Positions 12,101 to 24,800 of a stretch of DNA of 64,000 nucleotides are shown here, piece by piece. This stretch comes from Sipunculus nudus (lineage: Eukaryota; Annelida; Sipuncula; Golfingiida; Sipunculidae). The position numbers and the translations under genes are program-made. The DNA lies in contig CM049317.1 of assembly GCA_026874595.1 (NCBI GenBank), positions 24,828,401 to 24,892,400 on the forward strand, written 5' to 3'. Positions within the stretch are counted from its first letter, which is position 1; every line of letters begins with the position of its first letter. Under the pieces are notes generated by a model. That model was not told the DNA's origin. It saw only the letters and a program-made list of their open reading frames with translations, and searched no databases.

Positions 12101-15100
12101 TCATACAGAAAAACAGGCAAATAGACAAGACAGAAAATATTAAAAAATTATAATTTCATCCCGTATACTATATGTATCCATAGAAAAAAGTACATATATT
12201 TGGATGGTAACCAAAGATAAATAACACATTTCAGTCATGCTTCTATCCAATATCAATTGCCAGAAGCTCAAATTAAATCCACACACACCATCCTTGTGCT
12301 CAAAGCCAAAAACAATGAACAAGACATAACCTCCCGAGCATGCAGACGGAAAAGGGGAGGCAAAGTGTTGTAGTTTGATAATGAAAAACTGAAATATGCT
12401 TTACATGTTTTCATTAAACAAATAGGTAATATGCAATGAGTGTGCACTGCCTGGTTTAATACGCCAATAATGTTGGTTTAAAAGAAAAGATAAATGTACT
12501 GACACTGTTATATTCATGGAAAGATAAGATGCAATGAGCACTTCTTGCATGCATTTTACAATATACCATGCATGTGCTGTTAGAGATAAATTACTGACCG
12601 CAACTGCGTTGCTACACGAAGTAAAACAGTTGACAAGACCATTATTTACCTATATGAATATCATGCAACTTTTAAACAGAATACTGTATCATCCCTCTGA
12701 TTTAAAATCAAATTTTACCAACATTAAAAACATTTTGAAACTTGGATATTAGAAAGGTTAAGATGTAAAGGGTAGATTAAGGTTTAACTAAAACTGTGTT
12801 GAATATTTAGAGAAGAATATGATCCTTTTTGAAAGACTGACTCTGCAGATTGGACTTTTTTATCCATCCAAAGGGTTTGTTCATTTCGGTTACTACTGGT
12901 ACTGATTTTCTCAATAGATTTTCTTAAAAGTTTTCAGAGCTTTCAGTACAGCAAGCCCTCAACTGGTTTACATATAGTCTCCTGACAATATATGCTTAGA
13001 GATTTATTCCCCGTTCTCATTTCAGCAAGAATTGTTCCGACGCTCAATGAAGCCAACTTGCTATTCATACGGGGTTTGTAACTCTCCTGTCGCACATTGA
13101 AGAAAAGTCCACTAATAACGGAGGATCCTATACCTTTACTTTAAATGTAGATGATTTGGCAAGAAATAAATTGATTATAGGATATTTTACTGACTGAGCC
13201 ACAATATCATAATAAATGTGGAAATACAAATGGACCTAGGCCCGGTTTTGTTTAAACTCTGGAGATTTAGAAGAGTTAGCTCTGGGCTTATGATGCGATT
13301 ATGTTGATCTCTGACAGGATAGACTTACTGCAAACAAATTCTAAGTCTAGGGTGGGGTGTCAGCGGTTTGTACACTATAAACCACAAAGCAATTTAATAA
13401 AGGAAAACAGAAATTGGGTAGGACCTATGCCGATTGAATACAGTTAACCCATCCCTCTAAATTACCCATGCGACCACCAGGTAAATATACAAATTACCCT
13501 TCTCTCTCTATAATGCCCATGCAATGACCGGTCTATATGTATGTAATAAGCATTCTTACAGCGCTACCGTCCAGACCCTGCGACATGTTATGAACAGATA
13601 CCCTTAGTAATCACTGGATTGCACAAATTGAGATAACATAATACATAATAGGAATAAAGAGCTAAACAATACCAAAGTCATGGTCGTCATATTTTCCACA
13701 TTTTCATAACTGACATACATTAATTCTAGACCATGCAAGAAAAAGTACCACAGGTAACTACTATTTGTTTAGTAATGCACAAACCGGTATATTATAGTAA
13801 TTTAAATGCAATGTGTACATTTACCATACAAATAGGGAAAAAGACAGTCACCATTACTTTCTCTAATATATCGTTCACAATAAACTTATTCCTAAAAGGA
13901 TATACCTATAGTATAGTTATTCATAGATTTATATTGTGAAAATAATATCTGCTAAAAATATCTATAAGATATTTAACTATATCTGTATAACACATTTTGG
14001 AAAGAAAATATAAAAAGTTTTAGTTTACCAGTTATGTAAATCAGTTGTTCTACTATCTACAGCAGTTTCTCATTTTATATGCAGTGTAAATGTTTAGGTA
14101 CATACAAGTTAGCCATTCTTAGTTGATCTGCCAAGATATGTATCAACTTACCTGGTTGATTTCTTGTAATAAACAAAGACGATTGTGGCGATGATGATGG
14201 TGATGATAAGGAGTACTAAGATGACAATCAACACTGAAATAAAAAAAAATACCAGTACTTCAGTCAAATATCCAGGTTTGCTGGATAAACAGTGATACGT
14301 TTTCTATCTACAAGAGGGATACGCAGCTAAGTCCTTCAGTGAATAAAACACGGTGCGATTTGTGCATTCATTTATTAAGGTATAACACGAAAAGAAAGTG
14401 ATCAGAGGTCACATAACCTCCGCCAGGATTCTAATCAAATTACACAGGAACACAAGAAGTGTCTGTCATGGTTCAACAACTCCATTCAGTTATTAACTCA
14501 ATAACAATGACTCTTGGTCTCGACAGGAACAGAAATAGCCGTAAGCCACGATAGATAGAAGCCTTTGAACGGAAAAAGTATTCTGGTGATTGAGATTAAA
14601 TATTCCTTGGCTTTTATCCTAACCCACCACAACGTAGTTTGTTAAATATCTTTGTGTACATTTGCTGAGAGATGAACCAAATATCGGAGGGTGAAACAAA
14701 ATACTGAATTGTCATCTCCAGGCGGAGCTATAACTATAGTTCTCACTGAATAAAACGTAACGGAAAATGTCCTGCACTTACCACGAAAGCATTACGTAGC
14801 TAGGTTATTTACTGATCTACACACATTGCAGCTGTGTGTTACATATAATACCATTTTATTTTTCGTGCGTAATCTTTCAATTTATTAAATATGCACTATT
14901 AAAATGATAGGAAAAAACACGACGCCTGATTAACCTTTTCTGTATTTAAAGACCCTAAATTTCATGTCTTCAAATATCTGGTAATAGCAAATTTAACTGT
15001 AAATAGATTTATAATTTCATTTCATTTGTTCATAGTTTGCAGTTCCTTATTTTCTGGTTTGGGTAATAATAACCCAGCTTTGATTTTCCAGTTTTGTTAT

Positions 15101-15663
15101 TTCGTCATCTTAAATGTCAATGGTTGTGTTAAATTAGACCTATTAAAGTTACTCATATGTTATAGGACAATACATTGCTCTTTCCCATGTCTACAGTTCA
15201 TTAAATAATTTTCGGATTTGTATTCACGTTTATGTGTCCATATGTTGTTCAACTCTGACTCATAAATCCAAACTCCTTCAAAATGTAATTAAGAGCACAC
15301 GACTAGCTCCCTTACTTGATATTTCAGTTTACGTTACAGATACGACACCAGAGGTATAAATACAGGAGGGAGATGGGTGGTATATATCCCCCACATTTTA
15401 GCATAGGGGGTGATAAATGGAATCATCTCCTGATTTACAGAGAGTAAAATATTATACTGGAAATATATGATATTGTAATATCTCAAATATTTTAAGATTC
15501 ACAGGCATCACAACTTTGACGTCACTTCGCTGATTCCTATAAAAGTGTGCTGTAGCTCAGTGGAGCTGACGACCGGCAATCCGAACGTAAGTGTTTCGAT
15601 TTCCATCGGAAGTGAACCGACTTTTCTGCGTTTTCGTTGCTATTCATACGTTTCTTTATATAT

Positions 15664-15725
<62 letters not shown>

Positions 15726-15768
15726 CATGTATATATTCCATATATATATTCTATATGTATGTTTGTAT

Positions 15769-15812
<44 letters not shown>

Positions 15813-18800
15813 AACAATGAGTTATTTCAATATTCGTATCGGTTTTCAAAACAGTTGCTCTTACGTACCCCTGTGAGTCCCTTTAGATAAACTGACGCTA
15901 CTGCAAGACTCTAGCAGCTAAGAATAAAGTTTGTACGTAGTCTCACCTATCTGAAATGTAGATAGTCCGCTGCCGGCCGTTGACGCCCCGGCCCCCGGCT
16001 CTGTGGGCGGGACTCCCTGTCCACCTGCCGTACTGTTGTTATTGTTGTTGCTGCTATTTTTTGTGGAACCACCTGGTAGTACGAAAAATTATATTATTCG
16101 TCACGTCATTTCCAAATAACTTTCCAAGCATTCATAAGTATTTCAGGATTAGAAAAACAATTTGTAAAATATATACAGCAGTCTTACCCTCGGTTCAAAT
16201 GACCACATGTACATTAAGAGCATGTTACAGCACTGATATTGACATTATTTTAGAAGCGAATGGAATCTCCTTGTCACACTGAGGCAAGATGCTTCGATCT
16301 TTCTCGAAAGAGGCAACACACTGTGAGGAAAGCAAACATTGGAGAATCATTAACGTGAACACTTCACATAAAAAATACCTGCACATAAAAATATTAAAAC
16401 ATGCATAGGAGTGTAATTTGTATTGAAAACTGCAGCTCTTATTTGTCATATAATTGTCATTGTAGAGCTCTCTTTGTCCCCATGCGACGTGTTCTAATTA
16501 TCACGAACTGTTAAAGGCGTTTTTGCATCCCGACAGTCATTTGACAGTTGGAGAAGGGTAGCTATGTTATATCTCTTTCTAAGTTTTCCATCAAATTTAT
16601 AATCTATGTTTCAAAGTCTCCATGTCTGAAATAAATTTGATTATACAGAGTGATGAACATTAACGTAATATGAAATTCATCCATACATACTCATGAGTGA
16701 AATTTGCTGCTGTGACAAGCTGAAGCAGGTGGAATTGGTTATGCAGCAGTGGCGCCAAAGCGAATTGATCTCTGGAAGATCAGTTACCACGTGAATATTA
16801 TATCGCAGCCTTAATGTCTCCTGAACTATAAACACCTTTCTTTAATAAGCCGTGGTTACGTTTTTGTCAGAAGTCATTCAGAATGAAAAGGTCACAGGTT
16901 GATATTGGAACAGTTTGTTTAAATAAAATGCAATGACTTACTGGTTTCCCCTTAAGCATCCAGAATGGTCAACGATAGACTACCCACCTGATTAATTATA
17001 TATTTTGATTTTATTTTAAAAATTTAGGGAGAAATTACACTTGATAAATGATGCCGTCCTAAATACTCTTGTTACAAGAGTTCTGAAGAATTTTCCAAAG
17101 ACAATCATGATGAAGTCAAAGACGCCCTCTTAAGTTTAATGTATAAATATATGTAAGATTCTAATCGTAGTGTATTATATAGCGGCTACTTTACGGGGTA
17201 TATATGGTTTCCATCTGAGTGTATCTGCAAGTGAACATAGAAAATGAAAGTGAAGGTACATTACTCTTCGTGGCAGGCGTTAATCTGCGTTTCAACTACA
17301 TATTAGTATAAAAATGCACTGGTGTTGACGATTGGTGCATCCTTGCATCAGCTGGCTCCTCCAAGTGTGGGTGCTCTCTAAAGTACTGTGAATCTAACTT
17401 TAGCAGTGAATTAGATATTATCTAACACTGATATAGATTACCAGTACGGGTACTTGTTGTCCTCATTGTGGTCATTGTGGTGGACACATGTTCAGTCTCT
17501 ACTGCAGTCGTTATTGCTGAAATGCAAAAATTATTGATGACTGATGATACTTCAACTGTTGCCGATCCATAACTGAAATATGAAAATATATGCATCTTCC
17601 GGTTTCCACAAATGATACACCGGTCATAAGTGGAACTTGCAGTGATTAAACTAAAAATTAAAATAAAAAAGTGTTTCCTATTATGATGTAACAAGATTTA
17701 AGATTAAATATTGAAATAACGGATTTTAATGTGGAACAGAATGCTTGTGTAAATGTGGAAGAAGAATGATTTAGTATCATCATCCCTGCATTTTCTGGAG
17801 TAAAATTATTGATCTACCTATGACCTCATGGCCAATAAATGAAAACGAAAAAATCAAGAGAAGCAGCATATGAATATTTCAGAGTTACAAAGTATTTCAT
17901 ATAACCAGGATAAAAATGTCAAATGTTATAACGTGACGTAGTTATGACAATGATTAGTGAGTTTGGTTTGAGTGGAAAACAGCTCTGTGCAGAATAAATA
18001 TAGGTTTAACTGAAAATATTCTGAGTTTTAATAGTGCAATGAGCTAAGAAATTAGGTGCGATCAAGGAATTAACATTATATGGTTAATACATTCAGAGAC
18101 TGCAGAATATATTACGTCAACGTTTAACATACTATTAGTGTTAATCAATCCCGTTTTCATATATTTGTGCAAACCTTGAATCTTTGACAGATAACAATAA
18201 CGCGCTATTTTCCAAGATAACATTCAAGAGGACATCAATGTACCTCATATTTGACATGCGACAGGTTAAACCGCTAACTGATATATTATCTACTGACAAT
18301 GCAAACAATATAGACTGAACTTTCATTATTCCTTTTTTCGGTATACTTTATATTTTATTGTACCCTTTTTGTACCAATAAAGATAAACGACTCAATATAA
18401 CTATACCCCGATGGATATTTAGATTGATTCATAGTGTCTCCTTGCCCACTTGCAGCTTCAGTCTTACATATGATGGTACCACCTCTCACTTAAAGGGGCC
18501 CAATCACCTATCGGACCTTTATAAACTAAAGGTAATCCCTTGGAGCTTATATAAAAAAGGTCGAAAAACGTTGATATCACTGGAGGAGGGCTTCTTATTT
18601 TGTTTATATAAACATGTTTATAATATGAAGGGGCCTGCCAAAATAAAGCAATTCAACAAGGGTATCTAGTGGCAAGTCAAATAAGATAGAGCTTTGCAAA
18701 TGGCGTTTTGCAGCTAGTGAACTTTCTACCTCTGCATAAATGCAACCTACCACCTTAGGTTACAGGTCTTTCCTGTTTGTCAACAAAGCTGCGTTTTCAA

Positions 18801-21800
18801 ACGCATTGTTGGTAAACAAGTTCAGACATCCTTCACGAAGGCATTCTAAGAACTTTACATAACCAAATTTACCCTAACATGAATAATATATACACAGAAG
18901 ACGCCAGAAATCATATATATTTTTTTCAGTCAATGGGCACCTTTAAGATTGTATTCTGACAACTAACAAAATAAGTGTTGGCAGGGTAAAATGTCTCTAG
19001 CTTTGGAGACGGCATCAAGACAACCAAATAAAATCCATAACCAGCGGAGTGTTAACTGTAAAGAAGATGGTCCATTTTGGGTAGTGGATGAACATTAATC
19101 AAAGATTACAAATTCTCCATAAAATCAACATGAATACAGTCTTCTGAAATTGTAAACCATATGGCAAACAAAAAACAACACTTTTAAAAAGCACGTGATT
19201 TCACTGGTGCATATTCACCAACAAAAACATTCTTGGTAAAGGCTGCCCATTAAATACGCATGCATGGGTGCAACATAAATGACCTGTTAAAGCTTGGAAG
19301 CCCAGACTGAACCTGGTGGCGTTTTAATGAATCAAAACAATTTACTCTGACCCCGCATTGCACCGGGCGTCTAAATACACCAGCTGCGTAGGTACAAATG
19401 TAGTGAAGGGAACAATGTAGTCTTTTCATGTGTCTTATATGAGAATTGTATCAAGGCAATTTACATAAACATTGGTGTTCCTGTATAAAGGGCTTTACGG
19501 AATAAGTAATATTTTGTAAGCATGCGCATGTGAAATGTAAACAGGTGTTACCTTGAAATGTAACAAATTTTGATTCTGAAGTTTGACAGTTATGACAAAT
19601 AGTTCCGGCCGTCCCACAATGCCCAAACAAAAGAGGTTCGTTTTGATTAGAAATAATATCTGGCGGAAGGGTGGTTAAAAAAACAAAATACTTTTGTGAT
19701 TAAACGAACACCACATTTCAGTCAGGGCTCACATGTGTATGTGTTACGGTGACAAAACAACAAAACACGCGGGTGCCCGGCACCTATCCCAAAAGCTACG
19801 TAAAACAATACCAGTGACGTTATCGGTTGCCGTGGTGATGTCTTGGGTTGTGGGGGAGAGGGTGGGTTGTTTTGTGGCTTTGGGGGTAGGGGTTGCTTTT
19901 CCTTTTGTGGTGTTCTCTATGAATTCTGTAAATGAAACTTTGCATTAATAAAACATGCAAATGGTGAACATGCAAAACGAAACATTTTAAAATATGTACT
20001 GCAGTCACAGAATTCACCATTAGCATAGGTGCACAGTGATCCCGAACCAACTCTACATTAAGTATTAAAATTGTAACACACACATACATATATATATATG
20101 ATATATATTATATATAATGTATATACAGTATATGTGTGATGAATATATGTAAGGGAAAACTTATCAAACAATGAAACTATGAAACAAAGTGAAACTATGA
20201 AATAAAGGTAATAAGATTTTAAGTAACTTTTAAAGAAAACGTTCCACCAGAAAGAAAATAAATTATCAAGGGTTTGATTTCACTTAATAGACCGGAAATC
20301 CATTAGAAAAAAAGCATTACAAGCCAAACCCCGTTAGTTATATTAGTATGAAACAGGCAGTCAAAGAAACGTACCGCGATGCGATCCATGATATACGAAA
20401 CTTTAAGTATTATTAGAGTTATAATTGCCCATAACTGTTTCGAGACTTTTATTGTGATATCATTTGTACCAATGATAAGTCCTAAATTAAAAAATAACAT
20501 TTTTCTCATATAATGCCCGTTATTATTACTGTTTTAATCCATTTGAAACGTGCATAAGTCATTTTACCTTTATAGAAATTATCGCAAGTGTTTCTCATAA
20601 CATCAAGCTAATTAAAAGTTGTCTACTGATTTATCTACAGAAATAGTTATCTACGGAAAGCCAAAGCCAAATGCACACCACAAATCACAAATGCCTAATG
20701 ACTTACTCAAACTTTGAAAACAATGTTATGATAGAATTTACACCTTGTAACAGCCACAGAAATGTTGGCTTCCTGAAGCAAGCAAAGGCTGAGCGATATC
20801 TAAACTGGAGAGATATCGCTGTCAAATACTAAAGGTTAGTCCAAGCAGTTGCCGCGCTATTAGATCTAATCATAGCAAAAAAACACGCCTTATAATAAAA
20901 AAAAAATATGTTTATTTATTTATTAAAAAAATATTTATTAAAATAATACCAAGCTATCAAGACCTGTATTAAAAAGTATACATTTGTGTCTAAGGACTAT
21001 TTTCGGTGTCACCAAAACCAACTTAAAGGGGCCTATTGCAATATTGGACCTCTATTTATTAAGGATAAAGTCTCTTGAACTTTTAATAAAAATAAGCAAG
21101 AAAATACCCCACACTGCATACAGACTTCGTTTTGTTTATATCCACATGCTAATAACATGTGGGGGGCCACCAAAATAATCCAAACATTTCCAAAAAGGAT
21201 ATCTGGGGTCAAACGAACCATAGTTTTTCAAAGGGTGTTGTGCAACCAATGGCCTTTCAACTTCCGAACTTATGCAGCCAACAACCGTTACGTGATTTTT
21301 TGTTAGTCAACATTGGCGTATATACCGTGTCTACTAACAGCGTATAGATAAGCAAGCTCATACATCCGTCACAGAAGCATTAAGAGATTCTTAATAGGAA
21401 TTACTTTCAGGCCATTAATATATACGCAGTGTCAGCGAGATAAACTTTTCAAAAAAGGTAGTTATATAACACGCTTTTAAACATGATAATTTCTGTGGCT
21501 TTGACCGTTCTAAATCGGGATACCACAATTTTTGTGTAAATTGATTTCATATTTTGTCGGTACACACCTAATCCTGAAAGCATTTTTGCAAATGTAAAAA
21601 GTACAAATGTAAAACAAATGGCCTAAGATCGAGCCAAAGCAATCTCCCGAACTGGATTGTGAATAATTTCCTATGATTTTTTTTGTTAAAGTAGGGATTG
21701 TGGTACTTATTGATAAGTTTATATAAGTATAGAATCTTAAGATAAGGAACTTTTCCCTTTAAACTGTAATAAGTTTTAAAAAGTATGAATCTTTGTATCT

Positions 21801-24800
21801 CTGTTAACGGGGCATCCTTTATTTTAGTGAAGTGTGAGCACGCGTGTCATGCTTATGAAGGTCTACATAATCACCTTAATTAAACAACTAATAAATCTAT
21901 ACCCCTACCAGCACTCCAACTAGAGTTAGTGGAAATCTCTGCGTTATTAGAAGCACTAGTAAAAGCATTCGGGTTTGCCGTAGCAGCTACACCACTCTGC
22001 GAAGATGAAGTCCCAACACTCATACTTGGCGAAGCAGTAGAGGAAATGACAGCAGCGGAAGTGGTCACAGAGTTCTTGGAAATGACGTCACCTTGTTTGG
22101 TCGTTTGTGGGACTGGTTTTGGGGTTGTTGACACCGTTGTTGTTTTAACTGTTGTCGGAGTGTAATCTGAAAATGAATTTTGAAAATGACGGTCATGCAC
22201 TGCTTATAAATACCGGATGAAGTATCTTATGTATGTCATTATAATAGGTAGCTGAAAAATAAGTTTAAATCTGCCTAAATATAGATTAGAATATACATAT
22301 AATCTGCCATCTCAAGTAAAACCCGTAAGAATACCCGCGTAGCTGAGCCCTATTTTCTGGAATATATGTCTCATCATACATGATATCCAAATCTACTCTT
22401 TCCTGAAGCCATTAATGCTACGCCTAACAGTCTGTTATTTTGCATGTTTGGGGAGGGGGTAGTTTAAAGTCTACCTGAAAGGTGGCAGCACCGTTCTGTG
22501 TACTCTTATTAAATAAGAGACGTTCTGTCACCGGAGGGACCTCCCTAAATGCGTTATCATGTTAATAGTTGTATCAAGTTCACCAAATGTCAAATTGTAA
22601 TATGCTCAGCCAGGACCTTAAACATGCTCGTTATCATGACTGGTCATTTTACTTAAGTAGTTGTAAGAATATTGGTTCCCATTTACAAGTATTTTAGTAA
22701 TGATATTATATTTGTACACATATTAAACGCATTGCTATCATGAAAGACAGCAGCTTTTGCAAAGAAACGCCACAGTCACTGGATTGTCGAAGGAAAGCCC
22801 CTTTGAAAAAATTAATCTTACACATATCCCAGTATTTATACAAAATTATCCATCTGGCATTATTCTCGACACACAAGATCAAAAATAAGTGCGTATCCAA
22901 GGCGTGGCCAGAGAGCACTTCCTTGACAAAGGTGGAATGGGGCCACCGTCAATAAAAAATCATTTATTTATAGTGAAGTTACTAACACCAACATATACAT
23001 GGTTTAGGGCATCATTTTAAAAACATTATATATTACTAATATTAACGAATACTCACCAAACTGACACACGTAGGCTTTACGATCCGTGCAGTAGCCATCC
23101 TGCCATTCGTATGCACTTCCGGATTTGACCACCCTCAGGCACTCAGAGTAGGGACTGGACGGCTGTCTGCTTCCCCAAGCGGAATACCCCCTCATAGATG
23201 CACCTGTAGAAATTATTAGCAGCATGTAATTCAGTAGACTTCTAGAGGACTACTTTTGAATCATTTTGGAGTCATGCCTTAGCGGAAAACCAGTTTAGTT
23301 CTGTCATTTAGATTTTTAGTTTGGTATCTCGTTATAGAAAATGAAGACTGAACAATATTTTACCTATTACGTAAACAGGAGTGTCGGAATTCGTAAAAAA
23401 AATCTATAATTAATCTGAAAAGTCAGGCTTTAAAATTGTTATCTACGAAGTCCAGTCAATAACCAGTCGGTAGACATTAGATTTTAGTGCTAATGTGCAT
23501 AATATTTAGGTTAATGTTTGCATTAAGCTGACCATTTATGAAAGCCATCGTTAATGTGCTGACAGCGTGCAGTGCACCAATTACTTGGTAAAAATGGGAC
23601 CGTTTTCAAATGTGTGGGTGTAAGCTTACTGATTTCCGTACCTTTTTTCCACCTAACGCTTCTTAAATTATTTGAACGTTCATTATTTGAACATATTTAT
23701 TCTGATTCTTCATCATAAATAAATCAGTTGTCCAATTTTAAACCATAAATATCATTTTGAGCCACACACATTAAACCATTACAGGAACAAGGCTGATGAC
23801 AACACGGCCTACCGATAGATGGCGACATAAGCGTACGACTACACTGGCCTCTTCCAGAAGCCAGCAACAAGTCATCCATTTACTATAGAATGAGACCATG
23901 GTTCCCTTTTACTCAGACATTATGATCTGTCTTATTGACCCAAGCTTTGACGCCTTATTGTACATTAAGTCATTGACTTGCATGTGGCGAGGCATCACTC
24001 TTAATCCAGTGTGGGTCAATGTGTTTGTTTGATACCCGGTTATTCCCAACACGAAAGTTTCTGGGCAAGTGTCGTCTGCCAGGGTGACCATGCAAGAGGA
24101 CATTCCTCGCGCATGTCAAACGGAACTTTCTTTTTTTCTTTAAAGGTGCCCAATCACCTACCTTTAGGAAAAGAATCTATATGATATCTGGCCTCCTCGT
24201 GTGTACATATTGTTTTAAGGGTAATTTTGGTTGTGAAAAGTTCCTATAAGGCCTTCGTAACGGATGTGTGAACTTGTTTATCAACAACATGTTTGTAAAC
24301 ACAGCAGTGTTGATAAACGGGAAAAACATGTAACCTGAGGAAGTAGGTTGCACATGTGTGCAGATAAAAGAGTCACTTGTAGCAGAACGGCATTTGCAAA
24401 GGTCTGGCTTATCTGACTTGTTGCCAGTTGACCTTGTGGAATTTGTTTTGATTTTGGCGGGTCCCGACTTAATATAAACACGTTGATATAAACAAAACAA
24501 GCAGCCTGTGTAAAGTTTTTATCCACGTTGAATGGCCAATTTTATGAAAGCTCCAAGGGATTACCTTAAGTTCAGTTTTAAAGTAAAATAGGTGATTGGG
24601 CCACTTTAAACAAAGAATGGCGTCCATTGCGGAGTGCCACCGTGTGTTAGTGTAAGAGACTATGACTTAACCCACCTGTGGTCCATTTCCACGTTTTGGA
24701 CACCAATCCCATCCAGTACTTCTGTTGGGTTTGTCCTCCGTTTGTCAGTAATTTTCTGACAGTGTCATGTTTTGACGCGGAATCAATCTGGACGAGGTCG

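Larger units (their letters stand above)
6536..14151 (-). other. Introns 14, 13 and 12 of the receptor gene
   Basis: Intron 14 (6536-8071), intron 13 (8123-11549) and intron 12 (11654-14151) separate exons 15, 14, 13 and 12. They contain (AT)n tracts, a decayed tandem repeat at 8310-8500, an interspersed repeat at 8640-8775, an 18-bp tandem repeat at 10813-10884 and a short TA-flanked element at 11370-11503. No further exon was recognised. Confidence 0.6.

Noticed and set aside
15545-15890. Long frames encoding Tyr-Ile repeats, here and at other AT tracts (10035, 37488, 37779, 56125, 56920)
   Set aside because: They are translations of (AT)n and (CT)n microsatellites and not genes.
17540-17580. 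Additional stalk exon upstream of exon 10
   Set aside because: An acceptor-like TATTTCAG is present, but the following sequence is not Thr/Ser/Pro-rich in the required phase and has no donor before exon 10.
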